Below are positions 34,205 through 44,262 of a stretch of 64,000 nt of DNA, in pieces. Source of the DNA: Arenibacter palladensis (GTDB taxonomy: Bacteria > Bacteroidota > Bacteroidia > Flavobacteriales > Flavobacteriaceae). Location: positions 854,301 through 918,300 of the forward strand of contig NZ_FQUX01000002.1 in assembly GCF_900129275.1 (NCBI RefSeq). Direction: 5' to 3'. The translations under genes were made by a program, and so were the position numbers. Position 1 is the first letter of the stretch. Each line of letters begins with the position of its first letter. The notes beneath the pieces are model-generated. The model was given only the letters and a program-made list of their open reading frames with translations. It had not been told where the DNA came from and did not search any database.

Positions 34205-36988
34205 ATGACCACTATAACAGACGTTAATCCCAAGCATAATATTATAATTAAAGGGGCAAAACTCCATAATTTAAAGAATATCGACGTTGTAATACCACGG
34301 AATAAACTTGTGGTCATTACAGGCCTGTCCGGTTCGGGAAAATCAAGTTTGGCCTTCGATACCCTTTATGCCGAAGGACAAAGAAGATATGTTGAAAGTC
34401 TTTCCTCCTATGCCAGGCAGTTTTTAGGAAAGTTGGACAAGCCCAAAGTGGATTATATTAAAGGTATAGCTCCGGCCATTGCCATTGAACAAAAGGTAAA
34501 TTCTACCAATCCTAGATCTACCGTAGGAACCACTACCGAAATCTATGACTATTTAAAGCTAATGTTCGCGCGTATTGGGAAAACTTTTTCCCCTATATCG
34601 GGCAATGAGGTTAAAAAGCATACGGTTTCGGACGTGGTGGAATATATTAAGACCTTTGAAGAAGGCACCAAATTACTATTGCTTGCCCCAATTAAAATTA
34701 GTGCGGATAGGGATCCCTATAAATCGCTCCAATTGTTTTCCAAGCAGGGATTTGCCAGAATATTGTACAATGGGGAGGTTACTAGGATAGATGAGGACCT
34801 AAAGGATGTAGGCCGGGAATTTGAACTGGTGGTAGACCGAATTATATATAAAAACGACGAAGACTTTTTCAATAGATTGGGCAATGCCATTGATACGGCC
34901 TTTTTTGAAGGAAAGGGGGAATGCATTGTTCAGGACTTGGCAACAGGTCACAATACCCATTTTAGCAATAAGTTTGAATTGGACGGTCTTCAATTCCTAG
35001 AGCCCAATGTCCATTTGTTTAGTTTTAACAATCCATATGGGGCCTGTCCCAAATGTGAGGGTTATGGGGATGTTATAGGAATAGATGAAGACTTGGTTAT
35101 TCCCAATACCTCCCTTTCGGTTTATGAAAACGCAATTTTTCCATGGCGAGGTGAAAGTATGGGCTGGTACAGGGATGAATTGGTGAACGTGGCCTACAAA
35201 TTCGATTTTCCAATCCATAAACCATGGTATCAGCTATCAGATGAACAAAAGCAACTAGTTTGGGAAGGGAACAGTTATTTTACCGGCATCCACAAATTCT
35301 TTGAAGGCCTGGAAGAAAAAAGTTATAAAATACAGAATCGGGTAATGCTGTCCCGATATCGTGGCAAAACCAAATGCAGTACCTGTAAGGGAAGGCGTTT
35401 GAGGAAGGAAACCGATTATGTAAAAGTTTCTGGAAAATCTATTTCCGACCTTGTAGAATTGCCTATAGATGAGCTTATAGGTTTCTTTAAAAATATTAAA
35501 CTTAGTATTAACGAGGAGAAAATTGTTAACCGGTTGCTCAAGGAAATTGAAAGTAGATTAGGTTTTTTAAATAACGTAGGACTTAGCTATTTAACTTTGA
35601 ACAGAAAATCCAATTCCTTGTCCGGTGGGGAAAGTCAACGAATAAATTTGGCAACCTCATTAGGAAGTAGTCTGGTAGGCTCCATGTATATTTTGGACGA
35701 ACCCAGTATAGGACTTCACCCCAAGGATACCGAAAACCTAATTACCGTTCTAAAATCGTTGCGCGATTTGGGCAATACCGTAATCGTGGTGGAACACGAT
35801 GAGGACATTATGAAAGCGGCGGACGAAGTGATCGATATTGGCCCGGAAGCGGGCACGCATGGCGGGGAAGTAGTGGCACATGGAACCTTGGATGAAATTC
35901 TTAAGTCCGACTCCCTTACGGCCGCTTATCTTAATGGTAAGAAAGAAATTGCCGTACCAAAATCAAGAAGGCCTTTCAAAAATTTTATAGAGATTAAGGG
36001 AGCTAGGGAAAACAACCTTAAAAATATTGATGTCACCTTTCCCTTAAACGTATTAACAGTAATTACAGGTGTATCGGGCAGTGGAAAAAGTACTTTGGTA
36101 AAAAAGCTATTATACCCTATAATCCTAAAGGAGCTTGGGGGCTACGGAGAGAAAGCTGGGCAGTACAGTTCCATGGAGGGCAAATTTCAATCCTTAAAGC
36201 ACGTGGAATACGTTGACCAAAACCCAATTGGTCGTTCTTCCAGATCCAACCCCGTAACCTACATTAAAGCTTATGACGATATCCGTAATCTTTTTGCCAA
36301 CCAAAAATTAAGTAAGTTAAGAGGGTATCAGGCCAAACATTTTTCTTTTAATGTTGACGGTGGTAGATGCGAAAAATGCAAAGGCGAAGGTGAGATTACC
36401 GTGGAAATGCAATTCATGGCCGATGTGCACTTGGAATGCGAAACCTGCAACGGAAAAAGGTTTAAAAAGGAGGTATTGGAAGTAAAATTTGAAGATGCCA
36501 ATATAGATCATGTCCTTAATATGACCATTGATGATGCCGTTGCTTTCTTTAACAAAAACAACCAATCCAAAATTGTAACCAAACTGAAGCCACTTCAAGA
36601 TGTTGGTCTAGGGTATGTAACTTTGGGGCAATCCTCCTCTACCCTTTCGGGGGGTGAAGCCCAACGTATTAAACTGGCCTCATTTTTAGTGAAGGGGAAC
36701 ACCAAGGACAAGGCGCTGTTTATTTTTGACGAACCTACTACGGGTCTCCATTTCCACGATATTAAAAAATTGCTCAAATCATTTGATGCATTAATAGACA
36801 AAGGACATTCCATAATTGTAATAGAGCATAATATAGACTTGATAAAATGTGCCGATTATATTATAGACCTTGGGCCTGACGGCGGAAATAAGGGTGGACA
36901 ACTATTGGTCCAGGGAACGCCAGAAATTGTTGTAAAGAACAAAACTTCCTACACAGCAAAATACCTTAAGGAAAAACTGCCCAATTAG
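34205..36988 (+). CDS. uvrA: Excinuclease ABC subunit A
   Basis: 927 residues, the damage-recognition ATPase of nucleotide excision repair. Two ABC modules are visible: Walker [10 protein letters not shown] (40-48) and [12 protein letters not shown] in the second half, with signatures [12 protein letters not shown] and [12 protein letters not shown]. Zinc-binding CxxC pairs occur as [16 protein letters not shown] and CEKCKGEGE...CETCNGKR. Length is normal. Divergent from sigma copy B and part of the repair block with nth. It is followed by about 245 bp without another gene and no obvious terminator. Confidence 0.97.
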   Translation: MTTITDVNPKHNIIIKGAKLHNLKNIDVVIPRNKLVVITGLSGSGKSSLAFDTLYAEGQRRYVESLSSYARQFLGKLDKPKVDYIKGIAPAIAIEQKVNSTNPRSTVGTTTEIYDYLKLMFARIGKTFSPISGNEVKKHTVSDVVEYIKTFEEGTKLLLLAPIKISADRDPYKSLQLFSKQGFARILYNGEVTRIDEDLKDVGREFELVVDRIIYKNDEDFFNRLGNAIDTAFFEGKGECIVQDLATGHNTHFSNKFELDGLQFLEPNVHLFSFNNPYGACPKCEGYGDVIGIDEDLVIPNTSLSVYENAIFPWRGESMGWYRDELVNVAYKFDFPIHKPWYQLSDEQKQLVWEGNSYFTGIHKFFEGLEEKSYKIQNRVMLSRYRGKTKCSTCKGRRLRKETDYVKVSGKSISDLVELPIDELIGFFKNIKLSINEEKIVNRLLKEIESRLGFLNNVGLSYLTLNRKSNSLSGGESQRINLATSLGSSLVGSMYILDEPSIGLHPKDTENLITVLKSLRDLGNTVIVVEHDEDIMKAADEVIDIGPEAGTHGGEVVAHGTLDEILKSDSLTAAYLNGKKEIAVPKSRRPFKNFIEIKGARENNLKNIDVTFPLNVLTVITGVSGSGKSTLVKKLLYPIILKELGGYGEKAGQYSSMEGKFQSLKHVEYVDQNPIGRSSRSNPVTYIKAYDDIRNLFANQKLSKLRGYQAKHFSFNVDGGRCEKCKGEGEITVEMQFMADVHLECETCNGKRFKKEVLEVKFEDANIDHVLNMTIDDAVAFFNKNNQSKIVTKLKPLQDVGLGYVTLGQSSSTLSGGEAQRIKLASFLVKGNTKDKALFIFDEPTTGLHFHDIKKLLKSFDALIDKGHSIIVIEHNIDLIKCADYIIDLGPDGGNKGGQLLVQGTPEIVVKNKTSYTAKYLKEKLPN

Positions 36989-37233
36989 ATGTAGCCCATG
37001 GTTTTCAGCTTTTGACCGGTCACTAATGGCCAATGGCTTTTGGCTATAGGCTGATGCTTTTTAGTCAACAGTTTCTTTTTCCCAAAACCTAATTCTTGCA
37101 CAAAGCTCTATAACAAAAAAAATATAAATTACTGATAATCAATACATTGAATTAAAATTAAAATTTTTGGCATGCTGTTTGGTATATACAAATTGAATGT
37201 AAATAGTTGCATTCAAAATTAAAACCTTATATC

Positions 37234-38553
37234 ATGAGAAATTTAATACTCCTTTTTACAGCGCTTATATTAGGTACTTCAGGTTCCAAGGCAGCTTCAG
37301 TGGAAGATAAGGTTGCCACAAGCAATACTTATAGAAATAATAACTCATTTATTTTCGTAGAAAATGGCATCACATTTTCAGTTTATCCTGATGGGGAGTT
37401 CGATTTCTACATAGATAATGGAAGTGGTGTAAATGCCAATGTTAATTTTGGCCATACCAATATTACCTTTAATTCGGGTTACGACTATAACCCTTATGTA
37501 CAATACGACGATTACGGTGCGGTTATACAAATTGAGAATGTCCCCATATACTATGATTACTACGGTAGGGTTACCCAAATTGGGGATGTAGATATCAATT
37601 ACAACAGTGGTAGGGTTTCACGGGTTGGCGGACTTTATGTGTATTACAACAATCGTGGAATTTACAGTCACCACAGGGGATTTATCAATATCTACAACAG
37701 ACATTATATTTACAGCCCTTTCCACAGCTATTTTGTAAGACCTGCCATAGGCTTTAGTCTAGTATTCGGTAGTCCTTATAGAAGATATTACGAACCGGTA
37801 AGATATACCTATTACAGGCCATATCATCACAACTACAGAAAAGCATATGCTAGAATAGGCCACCATTACAAATACAATAAAGGCCATCATCATAAGAGAA
37901 GTACCATTTATAGAAACGACAAAAGAGTTGCCGTTAGGGATAATGGCTACAGAAATAACAATAACCTACGATCCAACAGGTCCGTAGCAAGTAGAAACGA
38001 TGGTTATAGAAATAACAATTCTGTTTCAAGAAGTACAACATCCAGAACCAACAATGTTAGTGGCAGGAACAATACTATTTCAAGATCCACCACTCAACGA
38101 AGCAATGGAAAAGGCACGGTAAAGAGAAGTAATACAGTAAGAAGCAGTTCTCCAAGTTCTAGAAATGACAAATCAGTTTCCAGAAGTTCTTCGATCCGCC
38201 CAAATAATAAGGGCGACGTTCAAAGAACCGTAAGTAGAACAACAACTACAAGGAGTAGTAATGGCAATGGAAGTTCTGTAACAAGGAGTAAAGCAGTTGT
38301 ATCCAGACCTTCCGGAAATACTAGGACAACGGTAAAAAAGGAAGTGAACAGAAGCCCAAGAAATACTTCGATAAGCAGAAGTTCTTCAAGTAGAAGCAAT
38401 AGCGGTTCAACTGTAAGGAATAGTACTGTAAAACGACCAAATGTACAGTCGAAAAGCACTGTGAAAAGGTCGGTGGCAAGGTCATCCAACGGCAGTAGTG
38501 CAAGAAAAATTTCAACGACTTCCACAAGAGGAAGAAGTTCTAGAAGTAATTAA
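37234..38553 (+). CDS. Secreted protein with Tyr-rich middle and basic Ser/Arg/Asn/Thr-rich C-terminal tail
   Basis: 439 residues from ATG 37234; an in-frame TTG at 37207 would add an unconvincing N-terminus. It has a signal peptide (MRNLILLFTALILG, cut near GSKA/AS) and then an N-terminal region of about 130 residues with repeated beta-strand-like units built on VPIYYDYYGRVTQIGDVD. A Tyr/His-rich stretch (RRYYEPVRYTYYRPYHHNYRK) follows. From about residue 225 to the end there is low-complexity sequence dominated by Ser, Arg, Asn and Thr, strongly basic. I do not recognise a function. An envelope-associated, polyanion-binding role would suit the composition. Confidence 0.8.
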   Translation: MRNLILLFTALILGTSGSKAASVEDKVATSNTYRNNNSFIFVENGITFSVYPDGEFDFYIDNGSGVNANVNFGHTNITFNSGYDYNPYVQYDDYGAVIQIENVPIYYDYYGRVTQIGDVDINYNSGRVSRVGGLYVYYNNRGIYSHHRGFINIYNRHYIYSPFHSYFVRPAIGFSLVFGSPYRRYYEPVRYTYYRPYHHNYRKAYARIGHHYKYNKGHHHKRSTIYRNDKRVAVRDNGYRNNNNLRSNRSVASRNDGYRNNNSVSRSTTSRTNNVSGRNNTISRSTTQRSNGKGTVKRSNTVRSSSPSSRNDKSVSRSSSIRPNNKGDVQRTVSRTTTTRSSNGNGSSVTRSKAVVSRPSGNTRTTVKKEVNRSPRNTSISRSSSSRSNSGSTVRNSTVKRPNVQSKSTVKRSVARSSNGSSARKISTTSTRGRSSRSN

Positions 38554-38583
38554 AAATAGTTTTTAGGTTGGTTAGTTGTTTAG

Positions 38584-38614
38584 CCCCGTAGTGAATTCGT
38601 TCCTGCGGGGTTTT
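38584..38614 (+). terminator. Terminator after secreted basic protein
   Basis: Stem CCCCGTAG / CTGCGGGG (38584-38591 and 38603-38610, one G-T pair) followed by TTTT. It lies between convergent genes. Confidence 0.75.
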
Positions 38615-38715
38615 ACTTTCTGTAAAGATTACTGTAATCAAACTCATTCTACAAAATCTAAAAGCAGTTAGCTTCCAAAACCCATTTAATCTGATCAGGG
38701 GCAATTTACATTGTT

Positions 38716-40185
38716 CTATTTTTTAAATCCCAACTTTCCCAAATAAAATGAGATGGCCCCAGATACATCTGCTGATATTTTGAAGCGATATAAAACAAAA
38801 ATATAACAAAGCATAATCAGGATACTTTTTAGGCCGATGTTAAACACAGGGTGGAAAGGAAAAGAAACAAAGTAAAAAATGGCCGATAATGCCAATAGAA
38901 GAAATACAACCTTAAAGGTCTCTTTTGTTATGGGTTGAATACCAAATTTCAGTTTAACGAACCCCAATTTTATAGAATTGTAAATAAAAAAAGCCATAAA
39001 ACTGGCAATGGCCGCACCATCCAAGCCATATTTTGGAATCAGCCATAGGTTCAATAAAATGGTTAGAATGGCCAGGGCAACACCCATAAGTAGCAATGCC
39101 CTATAAAAATCCGAATTGTACATTATAGCATTGTTATTGCCCAAAAGGGCATCATACACTCTGGCAAACCCAATGATGAAAACAATTACATATCCGCCAC
39201 GATAGGATTCGGGCAACAAATTGTATAGGTCGTTCAGATTTAAAATAATCAAAATAAATATGAGCCCAGATACTATAAACAATGTTAGAGAGCTCTTTTG
39301 ATATAATGTTTTTAGAGCCTTGACATCCTTTTTATGAAGTATTTCCGCAGTTAAGGGGTAGGTAATGTTGTGCATTGACCTGGACGGAACGGCTATGACG
39401 GTTGCTATATATCCGGCAACACTGTAATAGGCTACATTTTTGATTTCTATAAATTGATTGATCATTACCTTGTCTACCTCCAACAAAACTATTGCCGCTG
39501 ATCCACCCAAAATAATTAGGGTACTATAATTAATAATTTCCCGGGTGTTTGCAGGAAAACTAAAATCCAACTTTAATCGAAGCGATTTTAAGGCATAGGC
39601 CTGCATTATAAGTGTCCTAAGGATGTACATCCCTACCATGGCATTGAGAAATGTCAATACCGAAATTAGGTCCCAATAAACCAACAAAAGCAAAAATGTA
39701 ATCACTAATCTGCTGAATACCTCCTTCATAAAGTTTCCAAAGACCGACTTCATCTGAACCTTTGCCCAAGCGTAAAACACCTCAAAATAGGCCATGGCCA
39801 CACCAATAATAAAAATATGCCATACATACCCTTTCACTATAGGGTTCTCCTTGGACAGGAAATCACCAATGGTCTCATTGGCCAGATAGGAAATGGCCCC
39901 AATAGGTACAATAAGTAGGAGCGGCAAGAAGACCATTAGGGTCAAAAAACCATCCTTCCCATTAAGATCCTGGAAACCTGAATAATATTTGATCATGGTA
40001 TTTGGAATCCCAAATGCCAATATCGGCATTAAAACGGACGATGCGGACAGTATTACATTGACGAGGCCAAAATATTCGTCCGATAAAAACCGCGTATACA
40101 GAAAAAGCAGGTTTAAAGCCCCTATGGCAAAGCCACCATAAGTAATCAAAGTATTGTTCAAAGATTGTTTTAAGACTATTCCCAT
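38716..40185 (-). CDS. Polysaccharide flippase / lipopolysaccharide biosynthesis membrane protein
   Basis: 489 residues with about 12-14 hydrophobic helices and the Wzx/MATE-like opening ...LITYGGFAIGALNLLFLYTRFLSDEYFGLVN, typical of oligosaccharide-lipid flippases. It would move an undecaprenyl-linked glycan across the inner membrane. It is the last gene of a minus-strand operon and overlaps the preceding glycosyltransferase by 10 bp. The glycan exported is unknown, and no polymerase gene is present in the window. Confidence 0.88.
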   Translation of the reverse strand: MGIVLKQSLNNTLITYGGFAIGALNLLFLYTRFLSDEYFGLVNVILSASSVLMPILAFGIPNTMIKYYSGFQDLNGKDGFLTLMVFLPLLLIVPIGAISYLANETIGDFLSKENPIVKGYVWHIFIIGVAMAYFEVFYAWAKVQMKSVFGNFMKEVFSRLVITFLLLLVYWDLISVLTFLNAMVGMYILRTLIMQAYALKSLRLKLDFSFPANTREIINYSTLIILGGSAAIVLLEVDKVMINQFIEIKNVAYYSVAGYIATVIAVPSRSMHNITYPLTAEILHKKDVKALKTLYQKSSLTLFIVSGLIFILIILNLNDLYNLLPESYRGGYVIVFIIGFARVYDALLGNNNAIMYNSDFYRALLLMGVALAILTILLNLWLIPKYGLDGAAIASFMAFFIYNSIKLGFVKLKFGIQPITKETFKVVFLLLALSAIFYFVSFPFHPVFNIGLKSILIMLCYIFVLYRFKISADVSGAISFYLGKLGFKK

Positions 40186-41456
40186 GCTAAAAACTTGGAC
40201 AACTTTGCCGTTAATTCCCTTCTGTGATATTGTTCAACCTCTGCCAAAGGCAAAACCAATTCATCTTTTTTATATTCTTGAAACCATTGCAGCAGCGTAC
40301 TTTTCAACTCACCCAACTGTGGATAGGTATAGGTCTTACCAGTATTGGATTCGGCAATAAGATCCCCTACCTCCCAATTGGATGGGCCAACGCCCAAGAT
40401 AGGTCTTTTTGAGGCCATATACTCAAATACCTTTCCCGGAATAATACCCTGGGTCTCTTCAGAATCTATTTCTATCAACAACAGTAATTGCGACTTTCGT
40501 TGATACTGGATTGCCTCATCGTGCGAAATATAGCCCAATAATTTGGTATAGGATTGAAGACCATAAAAATAGATACTTTCCAAAACGTCCGAACTAATAA
40601 CGCCAGCCAATTGCAATTTGAAGCGTTTTTTAAAATCAGGGTATTCCTGAATTAATTCCGATAAAGCTTTCCAAAGATTAATAGGATTTCTTCCCGTTAA
40701 CAGGGATCCAATATGTGAAATGGTAAAATCAACGTCCAAAGCCACAGAATTGCCCAGGGTTGTATCATACCCATTGGTAATAACCATAATTGGTTTTTGG
40801 GTTATTTGGGAAAACTCCTGTTTTGTAGTCTTACTGGTAACTATAATTTTATCGGCTTCATTAAGCACTAATTTCTCCAGATGTTTGTGCTTTGTTTGGG
40901 AAGCCTTGCTCAGCTTCAATTTCTTATGATAGCCGATCGAAGTCCATGGATCCCTAAAGTCCGTTATCCACCTAATTTTGGTGCGTTTTTTTAGTTCAAG
41001 ACCAATAAGATGAAGACTATGCGGGGGTCCCGTAGTTATTACGGTTCCTATGTTTTCCTTTTTAATGACATCCACCAAAAAACTAACGGAAGGCTTTATC
41101 CAAAATTTTCTGGCATCTGGAATAAACAAATTGCCACGAATCCATAACATCACCCTTTCTATAACAGATTGATTTTTGGAATTGATTATTCCAGAACTTA
41201 TCTTTTTGGTCTTCTTTTTAGAAAATAATCGGGCAAAGCCATAGGGCTCATATATGGGCTTTTTATATATTTTTATTCCTGCCGGAACTTCATCCAATAA
41301 GGACTCGTCTATGATAGGATAATTGGGATTTTCCGGAATATATACAATTGGTTCTATTTCATAATCCCTAAGGTACTTTACAAATTTCAACCATCGCTGT
41401 ACTCCAGGTCCACCTGCCGGAGGCCAATAATACGTAATGATGAGTACCTTCTGCAT
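40176..41456 (-). CDS. Glycosyltransferase, GT4-like
   Basis: 426 residues of GT-B type. The N-terminus MQKVLIITYYWPPAGGPGVQRW and the ITDFRDPWTS segment are typical of GT4-like enzymes of surface-glycan assembly. The C-terminal half has ISHIGSLLTGRNP and the EYMASKRPILG donor-binding region with an E-x7-E-like pattern (KVFEYMASKRPILGVGP). Probably cytosolic or membrane-peripheral. It overlaps YfhO by 1 bp at its start and the flippase by 10 bp at its end, so it is tightly coupled in the operon. Confidence 0.88.
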   Translation of the reverse strand: MQKVLIITYYWPPAGGPGVQRWLKFVKYLRDYEIEPIVYIPENPNYPIIDESLLDEVPAGIKIYKKPIYEPYGFARLFSKKKTKKISSGIINSKNQSVIERVMLWIRGNLFIPDARKFWIKPSVSFLVDVIKKENIGTVITTGPPHSLHLIGLELKKRTKIRWITDFRDPWTSIGYHKKLKLSKASQTKHKHLEKLVLNEADKIIVTSKTTKQEFSQITQKPIMVITNGYDTTLGNSVALDVDFTISHIGSLLTGRNPINLWKALSELIQEYPDFKKRFKLQLAGVISSDVLESIYFYGLQSYTKLLGYISHDEAIQYQRKSQLLLLIEIDSEETQGIIPGKVFEYMASKRPILGVGPSNWEVGDLIAESNTGKTYTYPQLGELKSTLLQWFQEYKKDELVLPLAEVEQYHRRELTAKLSKFLAWE

Positions 41457-43891
41457 TAAGCCGTTGGTTTTTTCCTAGAGCTCCAAAAGGCATGGCCAAT
41501 TCCAAAAAGGAATACCAAGAGCAAGATTATGGAACTTGCCATAGTTATATTGCCTCCAACCTTGATAAGGCTTGGCTCAAACTTAAACTCAATTTTATGA
41601 TTTCCTGCCGGTACCTCCAAAGCCCTTAAAACATAATTCACCTTAAAATGTTCCTTTAAGTTACCATCTATATAGGCATTCCAACCATGTGGATAGTACA
41701 TTTCGGAAAATACGGCAATTCCAGGATGGGCATTATTGGAACTATAGGTTAAATGATTGGGTTTATATTGCGTAAGCTTTATACTTGCCGTAGAGTCTGT
41801 CTTATAATTGAGCTCCTTTATATCTGCAAATTTTGATTTGTCAAAAACTGCTTTACCCTTTACATCCAGAGTCTTCAAGGCCATAATTTCATCATTGGCA
41901 TTATAGACCGGTACCAATTCATTAATAAACCAGGCGTTACCATTGGCATCGGGATTCAGGGCTGGATAATTTCTACCCTCTTCGTCTTGCTGTACCACAT
42001 ATTTTACATTGAGCATACTTAAAACCCGAACGTTGTTCTTGGAAATATGAAAATCGAACAGCTCCTGGATTCCTGCCGGTTTAGCAGCGTGGTAGCCCCA
42101 TATAGATTGGTGAAAATAGGCGGTACGGCCTCCCCCACCGATCTCAGAAGGGTCGTACACCCGAAAAACGGAGGTGTCCTTGGCAATCTGCCTGTCCATT
42201 TCAGTTTCCTGAAAAGGTTCCAGCATTCTTCGTTGCGCAACAAAATCGTCCTCATTTACGTAGCGCTTAGCAACCCCTACCAAATCGAAGACTACCAGCA
42301 CTCCCAACAGCACAATCACCAAATTCTGCTTTAATTTATTCTTTAAATAGAACCAAACAACAAGGGCAGCCAAGGCAACATAGATCAGTGACCTAAAAAT
42401 GTCCGAATTGTAAACGGCCTTCCTATCGGCGACAATTAAGGAGACAATGTCATCGCCATAATACTGCCGGTAGGTTTCATCACTCTGTCCGGTAAAACTA
42501 AACATTCCCTTGACCAGAAAAAGAAGTACTCCAATCCCCAAAGTAATGAATAGCGTTAATTTTAAGTCCTTTAGTTTTTTGGAAGTATTCTCTTTGGGAT
42601 CAAAAAGTTGTACCAAAGCGAGGATGGCCAAAACAGGAACACAGAGTTCTAGAATGACCTGAATGGATGACACCGCCCTAAATTTATTATAAAGCGGAAA
42701 ATAGTCGATCATTACATCTGTCAGGAGACCAAAATTTTTGCCCCATGACAGAAGTAGTGCCATTATAGTACCTCCCAGAAGCCACCATTTTACTTTGCCC
42801 TTGACCAAAAATAGCCCCAAGACAAAGAGAAAGAACACTACGGCCCCAATATAGGCAGGAGCAGCAACAATAGGCTGGTCTCCCCAATAAAGTGGCAATG
42901 AACTGGTAAAATCCAATGCCTTGGTCCTGGATATTCCGTTCTCCGTTAAAAAAGTATAGGTTTTGGAATCGGCTCCCAGATCCTCACCCCCAGAACCCCC
43001 GAAAAGCCTCGGGACAAACAAATTCAAGGATTCTACAATGCCGTAACTAAATTGCGTAATATACTCGCGGTCCAGACCTGAACCGCTTTCTTTGGGCTCT
43101 CCATTAGCGGTTATGGTGAGGTCCGATTTACCCCTCGTACTCCAATCCGCATATTCCTTAGTAGCCAATAGACTAGTGGCATTTGCAGCGATTCCCAACA
43201 ACACCGCCAAAACTAGTATACCGACCGAAACACCAAAATGTTTCAATTTCTTTTTCTTTATGGCGTCCACGAGATATACTGCCCCGAGAATAAGTACCAA
43301 CAACATAAAATAGTAGGTCATCTGGTAATGGTTGGCACCCACTTCCAAGGCCATAGATATGGCCGTTAGGAGGAACCCCCAAAGGTATTTCTTCCTGAAT
43401 ACCAAAATTATGCCCCCCAAAAGCATGGGCATATAGCCAATGGCATGAGCCTTTGCATTGTGCCCTACCCCCAATATAATGATCATATACGTAGAGAAAC
43501 CAAAGGCCAATGCTCCCAACACCGCCAATTTGTAATCTACCTTGAGACAACATAACAAAATATAAAAACCGATAAGGTATATAAAAAGGTAATCTGCGGG
43601 CCTAGGTAAAAACCGGATAATCCGATCCAACTTTTTTACGTAATCATGGGGGTAATAGGCTCCCAATTGATAGGTGGGCATTCCACCAAAGGCACTATTG
43701 GTCCAGTACGGCTCCTCCCCTGTTTTCTTTCGAAAATCGTTCTGTTCCTTGGCCATTCCGGTAAATTGGACAATATCGGATTGCTCTATTACCTTCCCCT
43801 GAAGTACGGGATGGAAATAGGCCAGCGCTACAATTATAAAAAATACGGTTACAAAAAAATGGATAAAAAAGGCTCTTAGACCGTTTCTCAT
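41456..43891 (-). CDS. YfhO-family multi-pass membrane protein
   Basis: 811 residues. The opening ALAYFHPVLQGKVIEQSDIVQF with TNSAFGGMPTYQL, about 12 hydrophobic segments and a C-terminal extracytoplasmic domain (HPGIAVFSEMYYPHGWNAYIDG) match the YfhO family, GT-C-like proteins implicated in glycosylation of envelope polymers. It is the second gene of the operon DUF4834-YfhO-GT4-flippase, with a 19-bp gap before it and a 1-bp overlap after it. The sugar donor would be a polyprenyl-phosphate sugar, by family inference. Confidence 0.9.
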   Translation of the reverse strand: MRNGLRAFFIHFFVTVFFIIVALAYFHPVLQGKVIEQSDIVQFTGMAKEQNDFRKKTGEEPYWTNSAFGGMPTYQLGAYYPHDYVKKLDRIIRFLPRPADYLFIYLIGFYILLCCLKVDYKLAVLGALAFGFSTYMIIILGVGHNAKAHAIGYMPMLLGGIILVFRKKYLWGFLLTAISMALEVGANHYQMTYYFMLLVLILGAVYLVDAIKKKKLKHFGVSVGILVLAVLLGIAANATSLLATKEYADWSTRGKSDLTITANGEPKESGSGLDREYITQFSYGIVESLNLFVPRLFGGSGGEDLGADSKTYTFLTENGISRTKALDFTSSLPLYWGDQPIVAAPAYIGAVVFFLFVLGLFLVKGKVKWWLLGGTIMALLLSWGKNFGLLTDVMIDYFPLYNKFRAVSSIQVILELCVPVLAILALVQLFDPKENTSKKLKDLKLTLFITLGIGVLLFLVKGMFSFTGQSDETYRQYYGDDIVSLIVADRKAVYNSDIFRSLIYVALAALVVWFYLKNKLKQNLVIVLLGVLVVFDLVGVAKRYVNEDDFVAQRRMLEPFQETEMDRQIAKDTSVFRVYDPSEIGGGGRTAYFHQSIWGYHAAKPAGIQELFDFHISKNNVRVLSMLNVKYVVQQDEEGRNYPALNPDANGNAWFINELVPVYNANDEIMALKTLDVKGKAVFDKSKFADIKELNYKTDSTASIKLTQYKPNHLTYSSNNAHPGIAVFSEMYYPHGWNAYIDGNLKEHFKVNYVLRALEVPAGNHKIEFKFEPSLIKVGGNITMASSIILLLVFLFGIGHAFWSSRKKPTA

Positions 43892-43910
43892 GTTTGGTTA
43901 TGGTAAAAGG

Positions 43911-44174
43911 TTATTCAATTTCCTCAAAATCTATGTATTCTCCAACATTTTTTGAGCTGTTCTTTTTCTTGGTCGTTTTTTTATCAATTATAACGTCGCC
44001 AATTTGTTCCTCATCTTGAGGTTGCTGAGCTGCAAAACCTTCAAACCTTTCCTTAAAATGTTCCTCGGTCTTCTTTGCCGCATACCTAAACAATTTAGGA
44101 GCAAACCATTTGGCCAGAATTTTAAGCAAATAGTATACTAAGAGTACAATTAGTATCGTTTTTAAAAAACCCAT
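43911..44174 (-). CDS. DUF4834 family small membrane protein
   Basis: 87 residues with a single N-terminal hydrophobic helix (MGFLKTILIVLLVYYLLKILAKW), then a basic/amphipathic segment (RYAAKKTEEHFKERF) and an acidic, Lys-rich tail ending YIDFEEIE. This matches the DUF4834 family found in Bacteroidota. The role is unknown. It heads the surface-glycan operon, 19 bp before YfhO. Confidence 0.82.
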   Translation of the reverse strand: MGFLKTILIVLLVYYLLKILAKWFAPKLFRYAAKKTEEHFKERFEGFAAQQPQDEEQIGDVIIDKKTTKKKNSSKNVGEYIDFEEIE

Positions 44175-44196
44175 AATAAGTTGACAAATTTTATAT

Positions 44197-44204
44197 CAAA
44201 AGTA
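44197..44204 (-). promoter_or_regulatory. Promoter -7 box of the DUF4834-YfhO-GT-flippase operon
   Basis: TACTTTTG on the minus strand (CAAAAGTA on plus), a perfect TAnnTTTG match 22 bp upstream of the DUF4834 ATG. A TTG lies 25 nt further upstream, slightly beyond the usual spacing. Confidence 0.6.
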
Positions 44205-44262
44205 CAATTCTAACGTTGTATTAATAGTGCAAAAGTCTTAAAATAATAATAAAATAGTACCT

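Noticed and set aside
38220..38525. Leu-rich minus-strand frame opposite the basic tail of the secreted protein
   Set aside because: An antisense artefact of AGN/AAC-rich codons of the low-complexity tail, not a membrane protein.
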